The notes: generated by a model from the sequence alone, not told the origin. 64,000 nucleotides of DNA from Terebella lapidaria (GCA_949152475.1 OX424570.1:27276694-27340693), one strand, 5' to 3'; shown: positions 1-11,334, counted from the first letter of the stretch. Made by a program: numbers and translations.

Positions 1-1700
1 AACGTTTATAGCCTGGCCACAGGAGTTATAATGATGTTGTGAACGCAAGCGTTTATAGCCTGGCCACTGACAACATGAATGATATTGTGCATGAAACCAT
101 TCAGCCTGACCATTCAAGAGGTGAAATTAACATATAATATTTCACAGTGATGAAGTGTAACACCCAGACAAATGAGCTCATATAAATCATACTATATTAT
201 TAAACATGTAGACGGCAGTGTTCAATATACTATGGAACATGTTCAATATAGCAGTGAACTTTACATTCACATTTGCACATATCATTCATGAGAATAAATT
301 GTATTTGAAATATTGTCTGAACTGTAAATATAGTTCATTGGTATATATTTGACCCTGTTCCTTTACCACATTTGTGTAAACCACAGTTTATATACGTGTA
401 CTACCATATGTCAATATAACTACAACTGCATTGGCCACCACCAAATTTACATGTACATGTACCATGTTATGCAATATTGAAAACACAATTAGTTTCAGTG
501 ACATTATCCCAGACATCCATATAATTTATACCAAGCAAGTTATTTGATGCTAAAAATAATGAGAAATATACATGTATGTTAAATAGTACATAGTTCAGAA
601 GTATTTACAGCTCCTTACTTAAAAAAATTCGTTCAATCATTGCCGTTCAATCATTGCTCCAGGGGTCCACTACAGCTTAATTATACCAACTGATAAATCA
701 GAAGATAACAACTTAATCCATTCCTTATTACATGGTTTCAATGATATTACATTCCAAGATAATATAAGTGTTTTCCAAGCAGTTCATGACTATATTTATT
801 TAACGAAACGATTTACATAATTCACTTAACTTATCGCTGTATTGTTGCTCAGCCAAGTATGTTTAGAGCTTCAGAATATGTATTTGAAAACCCAAGTTAT
901 ATTTGCTCGTTCCAGTGTTTTGTATGTAATCGTGATTTGTATATAGTTTCGCACTTGTTGTACATATGCACTGAGGAAACCCCCTAGTGGCATTGGCTGT
1001 GGAGAATCCTCACAAAATAAATAAAGTTAACACAAGCTCATAAATGTGAACAATAGACTTCTACATGTAGCAACAAAACATAAATAAAATCACTAATTTG
1101 ATATATTTACAATATTAAATGATTGTGATGCTACAAATAAGGAGACGCTGAATAGTACACACTCCAGAAGTATTCACAGCTCAGAAATGTGAACAATATA
1201 CATCTACATGTAGCAACAATACATAAATGAAATCACTGATCTGATATATTTACAATTTTGAATTATCGTTCTTCCAACACAAATGATTCAAACAAAATTA
1301 ATAATTTATCACACACAAGCCAATAAAAATTCAAATAAGTCATAACAAGCAGCAATATCCAGTACCAAATTATGAAAAAAAATTTGAAGAAATAGTATAC
1401 ATGTTGAATAGTACATGAATATATACCCCAAAACTATGACCCCTCTTTCGAATATTAACATCATAGAAGATGCAAACAATATCAAGAATCATAGAAGATG
1501 CGAACAATATCAAGAATATGCACCCAGCAACAACACATGCTGGGTTGATACAATTACAATGATTGTTCTTCAAGAGATATAATTGGAATGAAATCAAGAC
1601 ATGTACTGATGTACCGGTACATATGGCATACAGCACCATATGTCAAAGTATTTTATAGTTATTAAGAACTATTAATCCCACCCACACCAGAGGGGTCATG
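1..1700. other. AT-rich non-coding stretch left of the Helitron
   Basis: No convincing coding region. An 18-bp motif occurs at 3-20 and again at 50-67. A longer imperfect direct repeat of about 85 bp occurs near 1,034-1,115 and 1,168-1,255, both copies containing ctacatgtagcaacaa. Short 'acatgta' words are frequent, as in many marine invertebrate genomes. Part of this may be 3' non-coding sequence of the Helitron to the right or remnants of non-autonomous relatives. Confidence 0.5.
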
Positions 1701-1727
1701 CTGCTGTATAGCCTACCCACCCCAACG

Positions 1728-1766
1728 TGTCCACCCATTACGGGTGCCACCCATTACGGGTGGACA
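1728..1766. repeat. Hairpin with doubled CACCCATTACGGGTG, candidate Helitron 3' hairpin
   Basis: The motif CACCCATTACGGGTG occurs twice in direct succession, and each copy can pair with itself (CACCC/GGGTG). The whole stretch is also flanked by TGTCCACCC and GGGTGGACA, so it can fold as one long hairpin. It lies about 100 bp beyond the stop of the minus-strand Helitron gene, where rolling-circle elements often have a 3' terminal hairpin. The exact terminus was not identified. Confidence 0.45.
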
Positions 1767-1865
1767 TGTTTCCCATCATTTTGGAGGGGCCAGGCTGTAC
1801 TCTATAAACCCCCATTACCAGTATGTGGCGCCTGAATCATATAAGTACATGTACTTTGAAGATTT

Positions 1866-4800
1866 CTATATTTCATTGATGCATGCAACTATTGCTTTGT
1901 GATCAGACCAAGGACATTCTAATGTAGTCGTTGATATAGAGTCCATGTTTGTGAATATTAAATCTAATGTTGAGCCATGATCTGTTGTTGGTGAATCCAT
2001 TTTGCTGATACAATTGAAAGTATTGTTCATATATTGTCCTAGACCAGCATGTGACTTGTCACGATGATCAAAATTAAAATCTCCCATAATAACTAGATTG
2101 ATTGTGGGGTCAACAATACGCAATAATTCTTTCGTCATTATACCTTTGAACATCTCAAATGAAAATGCAGGTGATCTGTATAAAAACACTATTTGAACAG
2201 GATTGGACAAGTCACCGGTTTTGATAAAAGTGAATTCCAATGACACAGAACTGAAGTGGCTGAAGATAAGAAAATGGTCAGAGTGCTTCTTTTGGACAAG
2301 AGAAAGCAAACCATGATGAGGTCTACATAGTGATGTGCTGTCTATTACTTCGTCATTTCTGAGAGGAATGAAATGATCGAAGTTATAACTAACATCTGGA
2401 TCATTTTCAGTTAATCTGGATTCTGCAAATGAAACAACATCAGCATATATAAAATTCGCATCTGCCATTATATCTTGAAAATGAGCATGAACTGATCGTG
2501 CATTATGAAAGACGATCTTGAAGGTGTTTGTGTTCATCTGATACAGGGGTGTATAGCAGAGCTTAACAGCAGCATCTTGTCTTAGTCTCTCCAATTCTTT
2601 TGTAACAGCATCACACGTTGCTATTTTGTCTTCATTCAGTTCTAAGATATGGAGATTTGCAATATTCTGTGCTCTACTTAGTGCCACATAATGAATATGG
2701 TCTCTTCGAGTTGACCCCAAGTGAACAACAACCTTTGGCAATGTTTCTCCTTGAGCTTTGTGAACTGTTTTGGCTGCTGCAGACCTTAGAGGAAACTGTA
2801 TTCGGACAGCATGTACATTTTTCCGCACAGTAAACTTTCGCTTAATGTCGAAAATTGGTGTCCATTCTGGTGAAATTTGGGGAGAATATAATGCTCGATA
2901 TTTTCGTCTCTGATCTTTGCCAATTTTCTCGTTATCAAAGTGGACCCACAAAATACTTGGCCTTGTTGTGGTGTTCATCTTATATTCGATATGTTTTAGG
3001 ACACAACCAGAGCCATTTGTTAGCCCATCATCAACAGATATATTTGCAACAACCTCATATCGTAATCCGGGTGACACTCTAAGAGGATTGTGTAAGCCTG
3101 CTGTCCTAGTTGGATCAGTAGTTACTGTCAGAATTATTTTTTCTTTGACATCATTTGCAAAATCACCTAAAATAGAATCTAAAGCAGGTATAGTCACTTT
3201 TTGGTTCAAACTTTTGTCAAAGAGAGAACTGTTGAATTTGTTCACCATTGCATTAGTTGTGAATAAATGAGGTAAGTCAAGTAATTTGGACTCGTCTTCT
3301 GGTTCGCATTGTCTTTCTTTTAGTGTGTCAATATCATTCTGAGTATGTTTACCTTCTCGCAAGCGATTCAGCAATAACGCAAACTGCTGGTCATCTTTCT
3401 GTCTCATGATCTCATCAAGTTCAAAAGCAGAGAAATACTCCTTCCACAGATTTGTTGCAAGTGGTCCATATCCAGAAGTCAAGTCTTTGAATATCCAACC
3501 ATCACCTACAGGCTGTAACTGACACAAGTCACCAATTAGTATCATGTGGACTCCACCGAAGACCTTGGTATTTCCTTTGATTTGCTGCAATCTTAGGTTT
3601 ATGAAATTAAGCATGTCATGGCCGACCATAGATACTTCATCAATGAAGACTACAGAAAGATTTCGATACTTTGTTCGAAGAGTGTTCAGCTTTTCCGTGT
3701 CTAGTGGTTTACAAACTTTATAACCTTGACTCACTGGTAGGAACAATGCGGAATGTATAGTTGTTCCACGGATACCGAAAGCAGCTTTACCAGTTGGAGC
3801 CAAGAGGAGTATTCGACAATCAAGTGGATTTTCACCTTCAGAAGAACAAAGGTAACGATGTAGTGTTTGATATAATGTATTGGTAACTACAGATTTTCCA
3901 ACACCGGCGCCGCCAGTCAATATAACCCTTAATGGCTCTTCTTTGGTTTTTATCCAGTGGACAACGTGTAAAAAAAATTCTCTTTGTTTTCGATTGAGAG
4001 ACCGGACTAATTGCAAATATACAGCTTGAGGAAGTCTATTGGGTACGGATATCTCATTGGCCACTGAACTTGATCCAATAGTATCACCTACAAAATCAGA
4101 CTGCATTTGTGAGCATTGATTCGGGTCAAAATATATGTATTTTTGGCTTTCTGTTGAACCAATCTCTTCATCTAAGGCATTTTCTTCTTGGGCACCAGGT
4201 ATGAGATTGTCATAGACTTCTTCGTCATGAAAGTTATGGGATTTTTCAGCAACCTCATCTAGTATTTCTGTGTAGTTTGCATAGTCTCGGTACTTTCGAC
4301 CAATTGCTTGTTCAACTGCTTTTAAATGTGCCTCGTACGTGTCAAATGTTCCCAACAGATCTTTGTCTTCATTTCTCCATGGTAAGAACAGCATCAGCTT
4401 TTCCCGACAGTAATTTTCATAGTCTGACTTGCGGTTATAATTTACAAATCGAATGACCTTTGGTTTGGCTCTTTTTGTGAATAGTGTACCATTTGGCAAT
4501 GCTAAAATGATATTCCCCTTTCTGTTGTTTTCATCATTTTCTTTGTTATCAAGTTCATTGTTATCATCATATATATCAGCTTCTTTGTCAACGGCAGGAC
4601 CCTCATCCTGTGTGGCATTTTGTTTAGGTTTGGTAGCATTATACTGAACATTCAATTTCGATGCATAATCTGCAAGACACCAATTTTCTAATTGTCCAGG
4701 ACGTTTACTATATCTGTCGATGATATTCTTTGTTTCAACATCTGTTGATTCTTCATCCAACTCTTCCAAATCAGTTTTACTTTTCAATAAAAAAATTCGG

Positions 4801-7100
4801 TCTGTGTGTGGGGATGTGTTTATGAATATTACATCTCTGGTACATTTTGAAAGTGGTAACTGTAAAACAAGATACACAGCTTCTTGAGCACAAACTTCTA
4901 CACTTTTTAGAAACATATTTCCAATGTGCCGAACACTTTCTTTTATGTCCATATTGCCTGCTCTGGTTTCTTTGCATGCTCGATCCAATAAAGCGCTCAT
5001 TCCCTTCTGAGACTTGTTGATATAATTGACAATATACATCGCACATGCATAGGGATCTAGTATGAATTGCAGATCATGATTGGCCTTCCATGCTGATAGT
5101 AACTGTTTACAATAAGCATTTACCCTTATGTCACAAGGATCACGTTTCAAGTATATTTTAGCATCTGTTATGGAACTACGTATAGCTTTTATATACTGGG
5201 ATTCTGTCATGTGGAGGTCACATAAGAATTCTTTAAATGATCTTTTGATACCATCTTTATTATCAACTAACATGGCTTGAATTCTTTTAAGCCTTTCAGC
5301 AATTGAATCAGTATCATCCGAATCTGAATCAGTGTGATCGCTGGTGTTTGTCGTGTTATCCACGGGCATCAATATCATAGTTCTTGGCATTGGTGGTATT
5401 GGATACCCAAACCGACATATAGCTTTACCATATTTCCTACATGTTTTGGAGTGCTTGTGCATTTGACCCTTGAATATTTGTTCAGAATCAGGGACTTTAC
5501 TGGAGCATGATACATATTGGTCAATGAACTTCACGATTTCTGAGTTTTCACTTTCTCCAAAAACAGGTGCATTTTCTACCCAAATAAGCATGTGAATGTG
5601 AGGTGAGCCTCTCTGTTGAAATTCTACTCGATAAAAGTAATCTGTAATTTTCCCAATAGGAGTATGGTCACTTTTCAGGACTGAATTTATAAAAAGTGAA
5701 ACCCGATTGTTAAAATATCTAGCACATGTAACAGGGTCTGATTGTAAGAGCCTTGTTCGTTCTGTCCAGTCCATTTCATCAATTTCAGCATTTGTATATT
5801 CTTTCTTGTCCACCAATTTTCCAATTATTTTAAGTAAATCTGGCCATTTTGTGTCTGCTGCAGAAAACGATGCAAACCATGTTGGCAAGCCAAGTTGTCG
5901 TATCATTGCAAACACATCCTTCTTTCTTTTTTCGAGGTATGCTGGGGAATTTCTAATGGATTTGAAAATGTAGAAGCCCTCATCTAAATTTACTAAATTT
6001 TTGAATGCATCTGGTCTCAATAAAGCACCGGCAGTCATTTGTTTAGAACCCATTTTGCATCTACGAACTGCAAGTCCTATTTTATCTTTAACTTGCTTCA
6101 ACTGATTCTTTTTCATCTTGTAAAATAAATTGGGCACGGACATAGCTACTCTACGATCTTCGGAACGGAGCTCCCATTTACAAATGTCACTGTAATGCAC
6201 AAGCCTTTCTCTTCCAGAATTATCAGGACGTTTCTGACCGCAAAAAATTGTTGGGAAAGCTAAATATTCAGAATTTTCATCTTGAAACATGGCAATGGGT
6301 GTCTGGTCTTCTCCAGGAGCAAATGTGTAGACTCTGTTATCATCAAATGCATCCCCATCATCTAGTAATGTGTCCATGTTACCCATGACTTGTTCTCGCT
6401 CGTCAAGTTCACTGAAATTGTCATCATCATCACTATTATAACTATCTTGGGGAGGCTGTTCAGTATCTTCCTGTTCTGTCATATTGACATCATTTGATAT
6501 ATCACCTGCCAAACCAGTTAACTCCAATGTTTCAATATCATTGTCACTGGTTATTTTGTCAGTCCATTCGTCGTCAAGAGAGATATTCTGAGATTTGTAT
6601 AAAGGACTAGTATCTAGGAGGTACTTTACAGCATTCAACACTTTTTGAGGGCGAATATTTTCTGTAAATACTGAGCTGGCAAAAGAAACTTTCTTTTTAA
6701 GTTGCACAGAAATTGTTTTACTTTCAGACAAATTTCTCGGCAGAGTACGTATAGTTGGTTCGATATCACAGGGAACATTGACAATATTACCACGGATCGA
6801 CAGCTGACCACCTCTAGGTAATTCTCTGATTTGCATGAAAGGAATACGCAATGCAACGAGTCTTTCTTCGAGCGGGAAAAGGTCTAGTTCCTTTGGTTTC
6901 TCGGGAAACACCATGTTATTTGCCATAGAGAGTTTGGGAATTTTACCAGATTTTATAGATCCATAGCAAGTTTTACATATCCATTCTCCAGGATTGTCCC
7001 TTTGATCACAAAAATTCATCTTGAAACATGGCAATGGGTGTCTGGTCTTCTCCAGGAGCAAATGTGTAGACTCTGTTATCATCAAATGCATCCCCATCAT
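1866..7100 (-). CDS. Helitron Rep-helicase-endonuclease polyprotein (3' part)
   Basis: An open frame of about 1,744 codons. It begins inside the second copy of a tandem duplication, so its own first codons are not the natural start. Order of parts: DUF6570-like Cys-rich region (GEWICKTC), an acidic linker, the Helitron_like_N/Rep domain with the metal-binding GSPHIHMLIW and the paired tyrosines of CAMYIVNYINK, then a PIF1/RecD2-type SF1 helicase with Walker A GGAGVGKS, Walker B VVFIDEVSMVG and a C-terminal motif HYVALSRA. The end is an EEP-type endonuclease with GDFNFDHRD, TLDLIFTN and WSDHKA. Rep nicks and joins single strands, the helicase unwinds, and the endonuclease is typical of Helentrons. 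All catalytic motifs named are present, so this part could be active. The family call is firm; activity is unknown. Confidence 0.88.
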   Translation of the reverse strand: MMGMHLMITESTHLLLEKTRHPLPCFKMNFCDQRDNPGEWICKTCYGSIKSGKIPKLSMANNMVFPEKPKELDLFPLEERLVALRIPFMQIRELPRGGQLSIRGNIVNVPCDIEPTIRTLPRNLSESKTISVQLKKKVSFASSVFTENIRPQKVLNAVKYLLDTSPLYKSQNISLDDEWTDKITSDNDIETLELTGLAGDISNDVNMTEQEDTEQPPQDSYNSDDDDNFSELDEREQVMGNMDTLLDDGDAFDDNRVYTFAPGEDQTPIAMFQDENSEYLAFPTIFCGQKRPDNSGRERLVHYSDICKWELRSEDRRVAMSVPNLFYKMKKNQLKQVKDKIGLAVRRCKMGSKQMTAGALLRPDAFKNLVNLDEGFYIFKSIRNSPAYLEKRKKDVFAMIRQLGLPTWFASFSAADTKWPDLLKIIGKLVDKKEYTNAEIDEMDWTERTRLLQSDPVTCARYFNNRVSLFINSVLKSDHTPIGKITDYFYRVEFQQRGSPHIHMLIWVENAPVFGESENSEIVKFIDQYVSCSSKVPDSEQIFKGQMHKHSKTCRKYGKAICRFGYPIPPMPRTMILMPVDNTTNTSDHTDSDSDDTDSIAERLKRIQAMLVDNKDGIKRSFKEFLCDLHMTESQYIKAIRSSITDAKIYLKRDPCDIRVNAYCKQLLSAWKANHDLQFILDPYACAMYIVNYINKSQKGMSALLDRACKETRAGNMDIKESVRHIGNMFLKSVEVCAQEAVYLVLQLPLSKCTRDVIFINTSPHTDRIFLLKSKTDLEELDEESTDVETKNIIDRYSKRPGQLENWCLADYASKLNVQYNATKPKQNATQDEGPAVDKEADIYDDNNELDNKENDENNRKGNIILALPNGTLFTKRAKPKVIRFVNYNRKSDYENYCREKLMLFLPWRNEDKDLLGTFDTYEAHLKAVEQAIGRKYRDYANYTEILDEVAEKSHNFHDEEVYDNLIPGAQEENALDEEIGSTESQKYIYFDPNQCSQMQSDFVGDTIGSSSVANEISVPNRLPQAVYLQLVRSLNRKQREFFLHVVHWIKTKEEPLRVILTGGAGVGKSVVTNTLYQTLHRYLCSSEGENPLDCRILLLAPTGKAAFGIRGTTIHSALFLPVSQGYKVCKPLDTEKLNTLRTKYRNLSVVFIDEVSMVGHDMLNFINLRLQQIKGNTKVFGGVHMILIGDLCQLQPVGDGWIFKDLTSGYGPLATNLWKEYFSAFELDEIMRQKDDQQFALLLNRLREGKHTQNDIDTLKERQCEPEDESKLLDLPHLFTTNAMVNKFNSSLFDKSLNQKVTIPALDSILGDFANDVKEKIILTVTTDPTRTAGLHNPLRVSPGLRYEVVANISVDDGLTNGSGCVLKHIEYKMNTTTRPSILWVHFDNEKIGKDQRRKYRALYSPQISPEWTPIFDIKRKFTVRKNVHAVRIQFPLRSAAAKTVHKAQGETLPKVVVHLGSTRRDHIHYVALSRAQNIANLHILELNEDKIATCDAVTKELERLRQDAAVKLCYTPLYQMNTNTFKIVFHNARSVHAHFQDIMADANFIYADVVSFAESRLTENDPDVSYNFDHFIPLRNDEVIDSTSLCRPHHGLLSLVQKKHSDHFLIFSHFSSVSLEFTFIKTGDLSNPVQIVFLYRSPAFSFEMFKGIMTKELLRIVDPTINLVIMGDFNFDHRDKSHAGLGQYMNNTFNCISKMDSPTTDHGSTLDLIFTNMDSISTTTLECPWSDHKAIVACINEI

Positions 7101-7753
7101 CTAGTAATGTGTCCATGTTACCCATGACTTGTTCTCGCTCGTCAAGTTCACTGAAATTGTCATCATCATCACTATTATAACTATCTTGGGGAGGCTGTTC
7201 AGTATCTTCCTGTTCTGTCATATTGACATCATTTGATATATCACCTGCCAAACCAGTTAACTCCAATGTTTCAATATCATTGTCACTGGTTATTTTGTCA
7301 GTCCATTCGTCGTCAAGAGAGATATTCTGAGATTTGTATAAAGGACTAGTATCTAGGAGGTACTTTACAGCATTCAACACTTTTTGAGGGCGAATATTTT
7401 CTGTAAATACTGAGCTGGCAAAAGAAACTTTCTTTTTAAGTTGCACAGAAATTGTTTTACTTTCAGACAAATTTCTCGGCAGAGTACGTATAGTTGGTTC
7501 GATATCACAGGGAACATTGACAATATTACCACGGATCGACAGCTGACCACCTCTAGGTAATTCTCTGATTTGCATGAAAGGAATACGCAATGCAACGAGT
7601 CTTTCTTCGAGCGGGAAAAGGTCTAGTTCCTTTGGTTTCTCGGGAAACACCATGTTATTTGCCATAGAGAATTTGGGAATTTTACCAGATTTTATAGATC
7701 CATAGCAAGTTTTACATATCCATTCTCCAGGATTGTCCCTTTGATCACAAAAA
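6276..7753. repeat. 739-bp tandem duplication inside the Helitron gene
   Basis: Sequence 6,276-7,014 is repeated at 7,015-7,753. By eye I see one substitution (near 6,949 versus 7,671-7,688, Leu versus Phe), so the duplication is very recent. The joint shares the short sequence ttcat. The period is not a multiple of three, so the gene is split into two overlapping frames, each carrying one copy of the DUF6570-like part. Confidence 0.95.
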
Positions 7754-10392
7754 TTTAAAATACATTTTTCAACAAGAATGTTGTCAGATGAAGACAATAA
7801 AATTCTGAACGATTTTTGAACAGCTTCTCTAAAACAAGTTTGACGACAACAACAACACACATAAACAGGACCCTCTGCTATCTTGACATGGAAGTTTTCA
7901 ATGCAATCATCCAGGCTATTTCCGAATAATTTTCGTCTTTTGGAAGAATTTTCACGACACACGAAATCAGAGGACTTTCGTTTCTGTGATTTTCTCTTTC
8001 TGTCATTTCGTTGTTCAACTTTTTGGTTTGATTGATTGAGACGTTTTTGTTTTCTGACAACGCGTTCAGTTTCTTTGAAAAAATCACATTTTCTTTTTTG
8101 TTCTTTTTGCCACCTTTCTTTGGTTCGTTCCTTATCTCTGAACTCTTCATCTGTTCTGACTCTACGTTTCTGTGTCTTTTCTTTTTCTCTGAACATTTCG
8201 TCCATTCTAGATTTACGTTTCTGAGACCTTTCTTTGGTTCGTTCCTCATCTCTGAACTCTTCATCTGTTCTGACTCTACGTTTCTGTGTCTTTTCTTTTT
8301 CTCTGAACATTTGGTCCATTCTAGATTTACGTTTCTGAGACCTTTCTTTGGTTCGTTCCTCATCTCTGAACTCTTCATCTGTTCTGACTCTACGTTTCTG
8401 TGTCTTTTCTTTTTCTCTGAACATTTGGTCCATTCTAGATTTACGTTTCTGAGACCTTTCTTTGGCTCGTTCCCCATCTCTGAACTGTTCGTCTGTTCTC
8501 ACTCTACGTTTTTGATATCTTTCACGTGATCGTTCCTCATCTCTAAACTGTTCGTCTGTTCTCACTCTACGTTTTTGATATCTTTCTCGTGATCGTTCCC
8601 CATCTCTGAACTGTTCGTCTGTTCTCACTCTACGTTTTTGATATCTTTCACGTGATCGTTCCTCATCTCTGAACTGTTCGTCTGTTCTCACTCTACGTTT
8701 TTGATATCTTTCACGTGATCGTTCCCCATCTCTGAAATCTTCATTCTGTCGATAATCGTTCCTCAAGTTCTTGAAGTAAAGCTTCCTTTTTTTGTCTTTT
8801 GTTGGGCCGATAGTTTTTTGTGGTTTGAAAAGTTTGGCCTTTTCAGCTTGGTCATCCATATAATTTCGCATTGATATATCAGTGACAGTTTTTAGTGTGT
8901 TAGCCTCTTCTGAATGAATTGCCACTGGTTGTATTTCAAATGGGAAATCTCTAGCGCTTGGAGAAGCCACATCTAGAAGGTGGGAACACAACATTTCCAT
9001 GCTTCTAAATTTAAGCATTACTGCTTTGCCAGACTCGGTCAGTCGTCCATTACAATCTCTTGCATGAGAGTCAATTAACACATAATGTCTGCCAGATTTT
9101 GCTACTGCGACACAATTGCTACCAATCATCAAAAGAATATACTTTGCTTGTACCAGACCATCAGCCACAGCATTTCGTAGACTAAAACCAAACTCGTGAG
9201 GAAATTCTGGACCGCCACAAATACCACTTATACGATCCAACAACGTCAGCTTAAAGTGCAAATTCCACATATCAAACTCGCCTGGCAATTCTTCAAAATT
9301 TAAATAGACATTTGTGAGTTTTTCTCGAAGCGCTAAATCCTCAATAACTTTTCTGTAGATGTAATCTCCCTTTTTGAGAACATCATTCATTTCACAACAT
9401 GTTAACATCTTTGAATTGTTGGTCTGTAATTTGCACAATGCAGCGAGAGAATTACATGTACATTGTCTACCGCGACTTACTTCGGGGAAATTTACATCAC
9501 CTTGATGGAATGAGCCACTAACACTTTGTTGATGATATTTCACAACTCTAGGTTTGGCTTTTACAGTGCTGGATGTTCTAACTGGCACAAAATTATCTGA
9601 CAGTTGTCGAGAAGCATTCGTACTGCCAGAAGTTGAAGGCTCATCTTGAGTGTTATTCTGAAAATTTGGCCAGCACTTTGTCCGATTTTCATGGATAGAT
9701 TTGTTTGTGCAAGAGGTATTCGAGATTTGAGATTCAGATTCGACGTTTTGGTATTGAAGTCGTTTTTGTCGATATAGTGGTTGTTTTTTCACGAGGTTAC
9801 CCTCCTCACTGAATGGTTGTTTTTTCACGAGGTTACCCTCCTCATTGAATGGTTGTTTTTTCACGAGGTTACCCTCCTCTTGAGGTTTTGAATCCTCTCG
9901 TGGTTCTTTGTGCACGAGGTCACCACCCTCGAGTTTGTTGACGGGGTAACTGTCCCCGGGGGCTCCCTTAGCACCCACACCTGGAGCGTCATCCTCGTCT
10001 GGTCGTGGTGAACGCTCCCCCAGGCCCCTCGCCTCGTCGATTGCCCTCAAGTTCTGCAAAAGAAGAGATACATTAAAAAAGAAAATTAAAAAAGGAAAAA
10101 TACATTATCATTTACTTTAATATGGTAACAGTTGATTTTACTCATACAATGCATCTTACTACAGAATGGATTCCTGTAACAATATGTCATTCTAGTCTGT
10201 ACATAGGTTCATTTTAAGACCGAATTATCATGATAATATAAATCAATATGCATTAAGGCTTGAAAACTATTAACCACATTGCATAGTGCATTCCGCAAAT
10301 ATTCAAACATGATTGAAGACTGTGATTGTTGTGGTACAAACCTTCGCCAACCTGGCACTTCTTTTCAAAGCACTTGCTTTCTTCTTTCCCAT
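7006..10392 (-). CDS. Helitron N-terminal part: C76/USP-like cysteine protease domain and Arg/Glu-rich coil
   Basis: Two exons. The first, 10,342-10,392, reads MGKKKASALKRSARLAK and ends at a GTTTGT donor. The second starts at 10,053 after a TTTTGCAG acceptor, and the phases agree. The protein has three EEGNLVKKQPF repeats and then a domain with QCTCNSLAALC and a later YVLIDSHARD. This Cys/His pattern is that of the herpesvirus tegument (peptidase C76) USP-like fold, seen also in some mobile elements. Next comes a long Arg/Glu-rich segment of RTDEQFRDGERSRERYQKRR-type repeats, probably a helical coil, then the DUF6570-like region. The frame runs into the first copy of the 739-bp duplication and ends soon after it, so Rep and helicase are not in this product. 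The protease assignment is by motif only. Confidence 0.75.
8135..8745 (-). repeat. Coding tandem repeats, Arg/Glu-rich coil in the Helitron protein
   Basis: About ten in-frame repeats. Four or five 60-bp units encode RTDEQFRDxERSRERYQKRRV. They are followed by about three 123-bp units encoding RTDEEFRDEERTKERSQKRK plus SRMDxMFREKEKTQKRRV. Neighbouring units are nearly identical, so they have expanded or been homogenised recently. The product should form a charged alpha-helix. Confidence 0.9.
9772..9882 (-). repeat. Three 33-bp coding repeats (EEGNLVKKQPF)
   Basis: The + strand shows ggttgttttttcacgaggtt followed by accctcctc three times at a spacing of 33 bp. On the minus strand this encodes three EEGNLVKKQP units near the N-terminus of the Helitron protein. 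Confidence 0.9.
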
Positions 10393-10583
10393 GACGATGG
10401 AATTTAGAATCTGCAAAAAAAAACAGAAATGAAGCTGAACTTTGCAAAATTTTCAGTCAGGTTAAAGTTTGCAAACTGAGTTGGATGGTACCAGGTAGCC
10501 CCAACAATTCAGCTCTTCAGTCATACACGTTATACTTATTTTAGAAAGCCATAATTGGAATCAGATCGAACTTTTCATTAAGT

Positions 10584-10737
10584 TACTGTAAAACGACTAA
10601 TATTGGCAGACGATTTATTTGGTGGTAGGGGAAAAACCGCCAAGTTAAATCGTCCTCCAAATTAACTAGATATATTAAGCAGTACATGTGGTTTTGAAAC
10701 TGCCAAATTGAATCTCCGGCAAATAAGGGTCTCCAAA
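10584..10737. mobile_element. Partial MITE of the TACTGTAAAA-GAC family
   Basis: Begins TACTGTAAAACGACTAA, matching the left terminus of the complete MITE at 48,135-48,358, and carries the same 'ttggcg / ccaaatt' body. The right terminal repeat is not seen, so this copy is partial or diverged. It is embedded in the 120-bp repeats of the surrounding element. Confidence 0.55.
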
Positions 10738-11334
10738 ACTGCATTTCAAGATAACAGAATTGGAGCCAGATCAAACTTCTCACCATAAATCACATTTTAA
10801 CTAACAATATGTGCTAAACTTGGATTCAACTTGAAATTACAACAAAAACCTGACAAAACAGAAACTGCATTTCAAGATGATAAAATATACGCTGAATCAG
10901 AATTTCCATCAAAAGTTTTATTTTCACTCCAAAAATGTACCAAATTTGTTTTGAAGTCTAAATTCCAACCAACCAAATAAATGTTGACCAAAACACTCTT
11001 AAAGATGATGAGATTGGAGCCAGACCAAAGTTTCCCCAAAACGGTCTATTTTTGCTCCAATATGTTTCGAATTCGGTTGTGAAATTCTAACTTCAAGTTA
11101 ACCAAAACTGTATTTAAATTGATTGAAGCTGGATCAGAATTTTCACTGTAACTTCTATTTTTTACTCAAAATATGTGCAGACTTCAAAGTTGAAATCAGT
11201 ATAAAAGGTTCACAGCATGTTGTAAGTAGACAAATTAATGTCAGTTATCTGGGGAACTACAGCCATGAAATCACTACTGATTATAACCTTTTCCTCAGTG
11301 AACACAATAATGTATGTTAATGGCTTTAACTATT

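Larger units (their letters stand above)
1700..10400 (-). mobile_element. Helentron-type Helitron (rolling-circle DNA transposon)
   Basis: A minus-strand transposon gene with C76/USP-like protease, DUF6570-like, Helitron Rep, PIF1-like helicase and a C-terminal endonuclease; the last marks the Helentron/Helitron2 group. The N-terminus is a small first exon at 10,342-10,392. The main frame is interrupted by one out-of-frame 739-bp tandem duplication at 6,276-7,753; apart from that, long frames are open, so the element is young. Terminal sequences are approximate: the 3' side is placed near the hairpin at 1,728-1,766 and the 5' side above 10,392. Confidence 0.8.

Noticed and set aside
1370-1639. 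Minus-strand open frame of 89 codons
   Set aside because: AT-rich, no family motif and no splice partner; probably chance.
2618-8529. Plus-strand open frames over the Helitron
   Set aside because: They are antisense to the well-supported minus-strand coding regions and lack family motifs.
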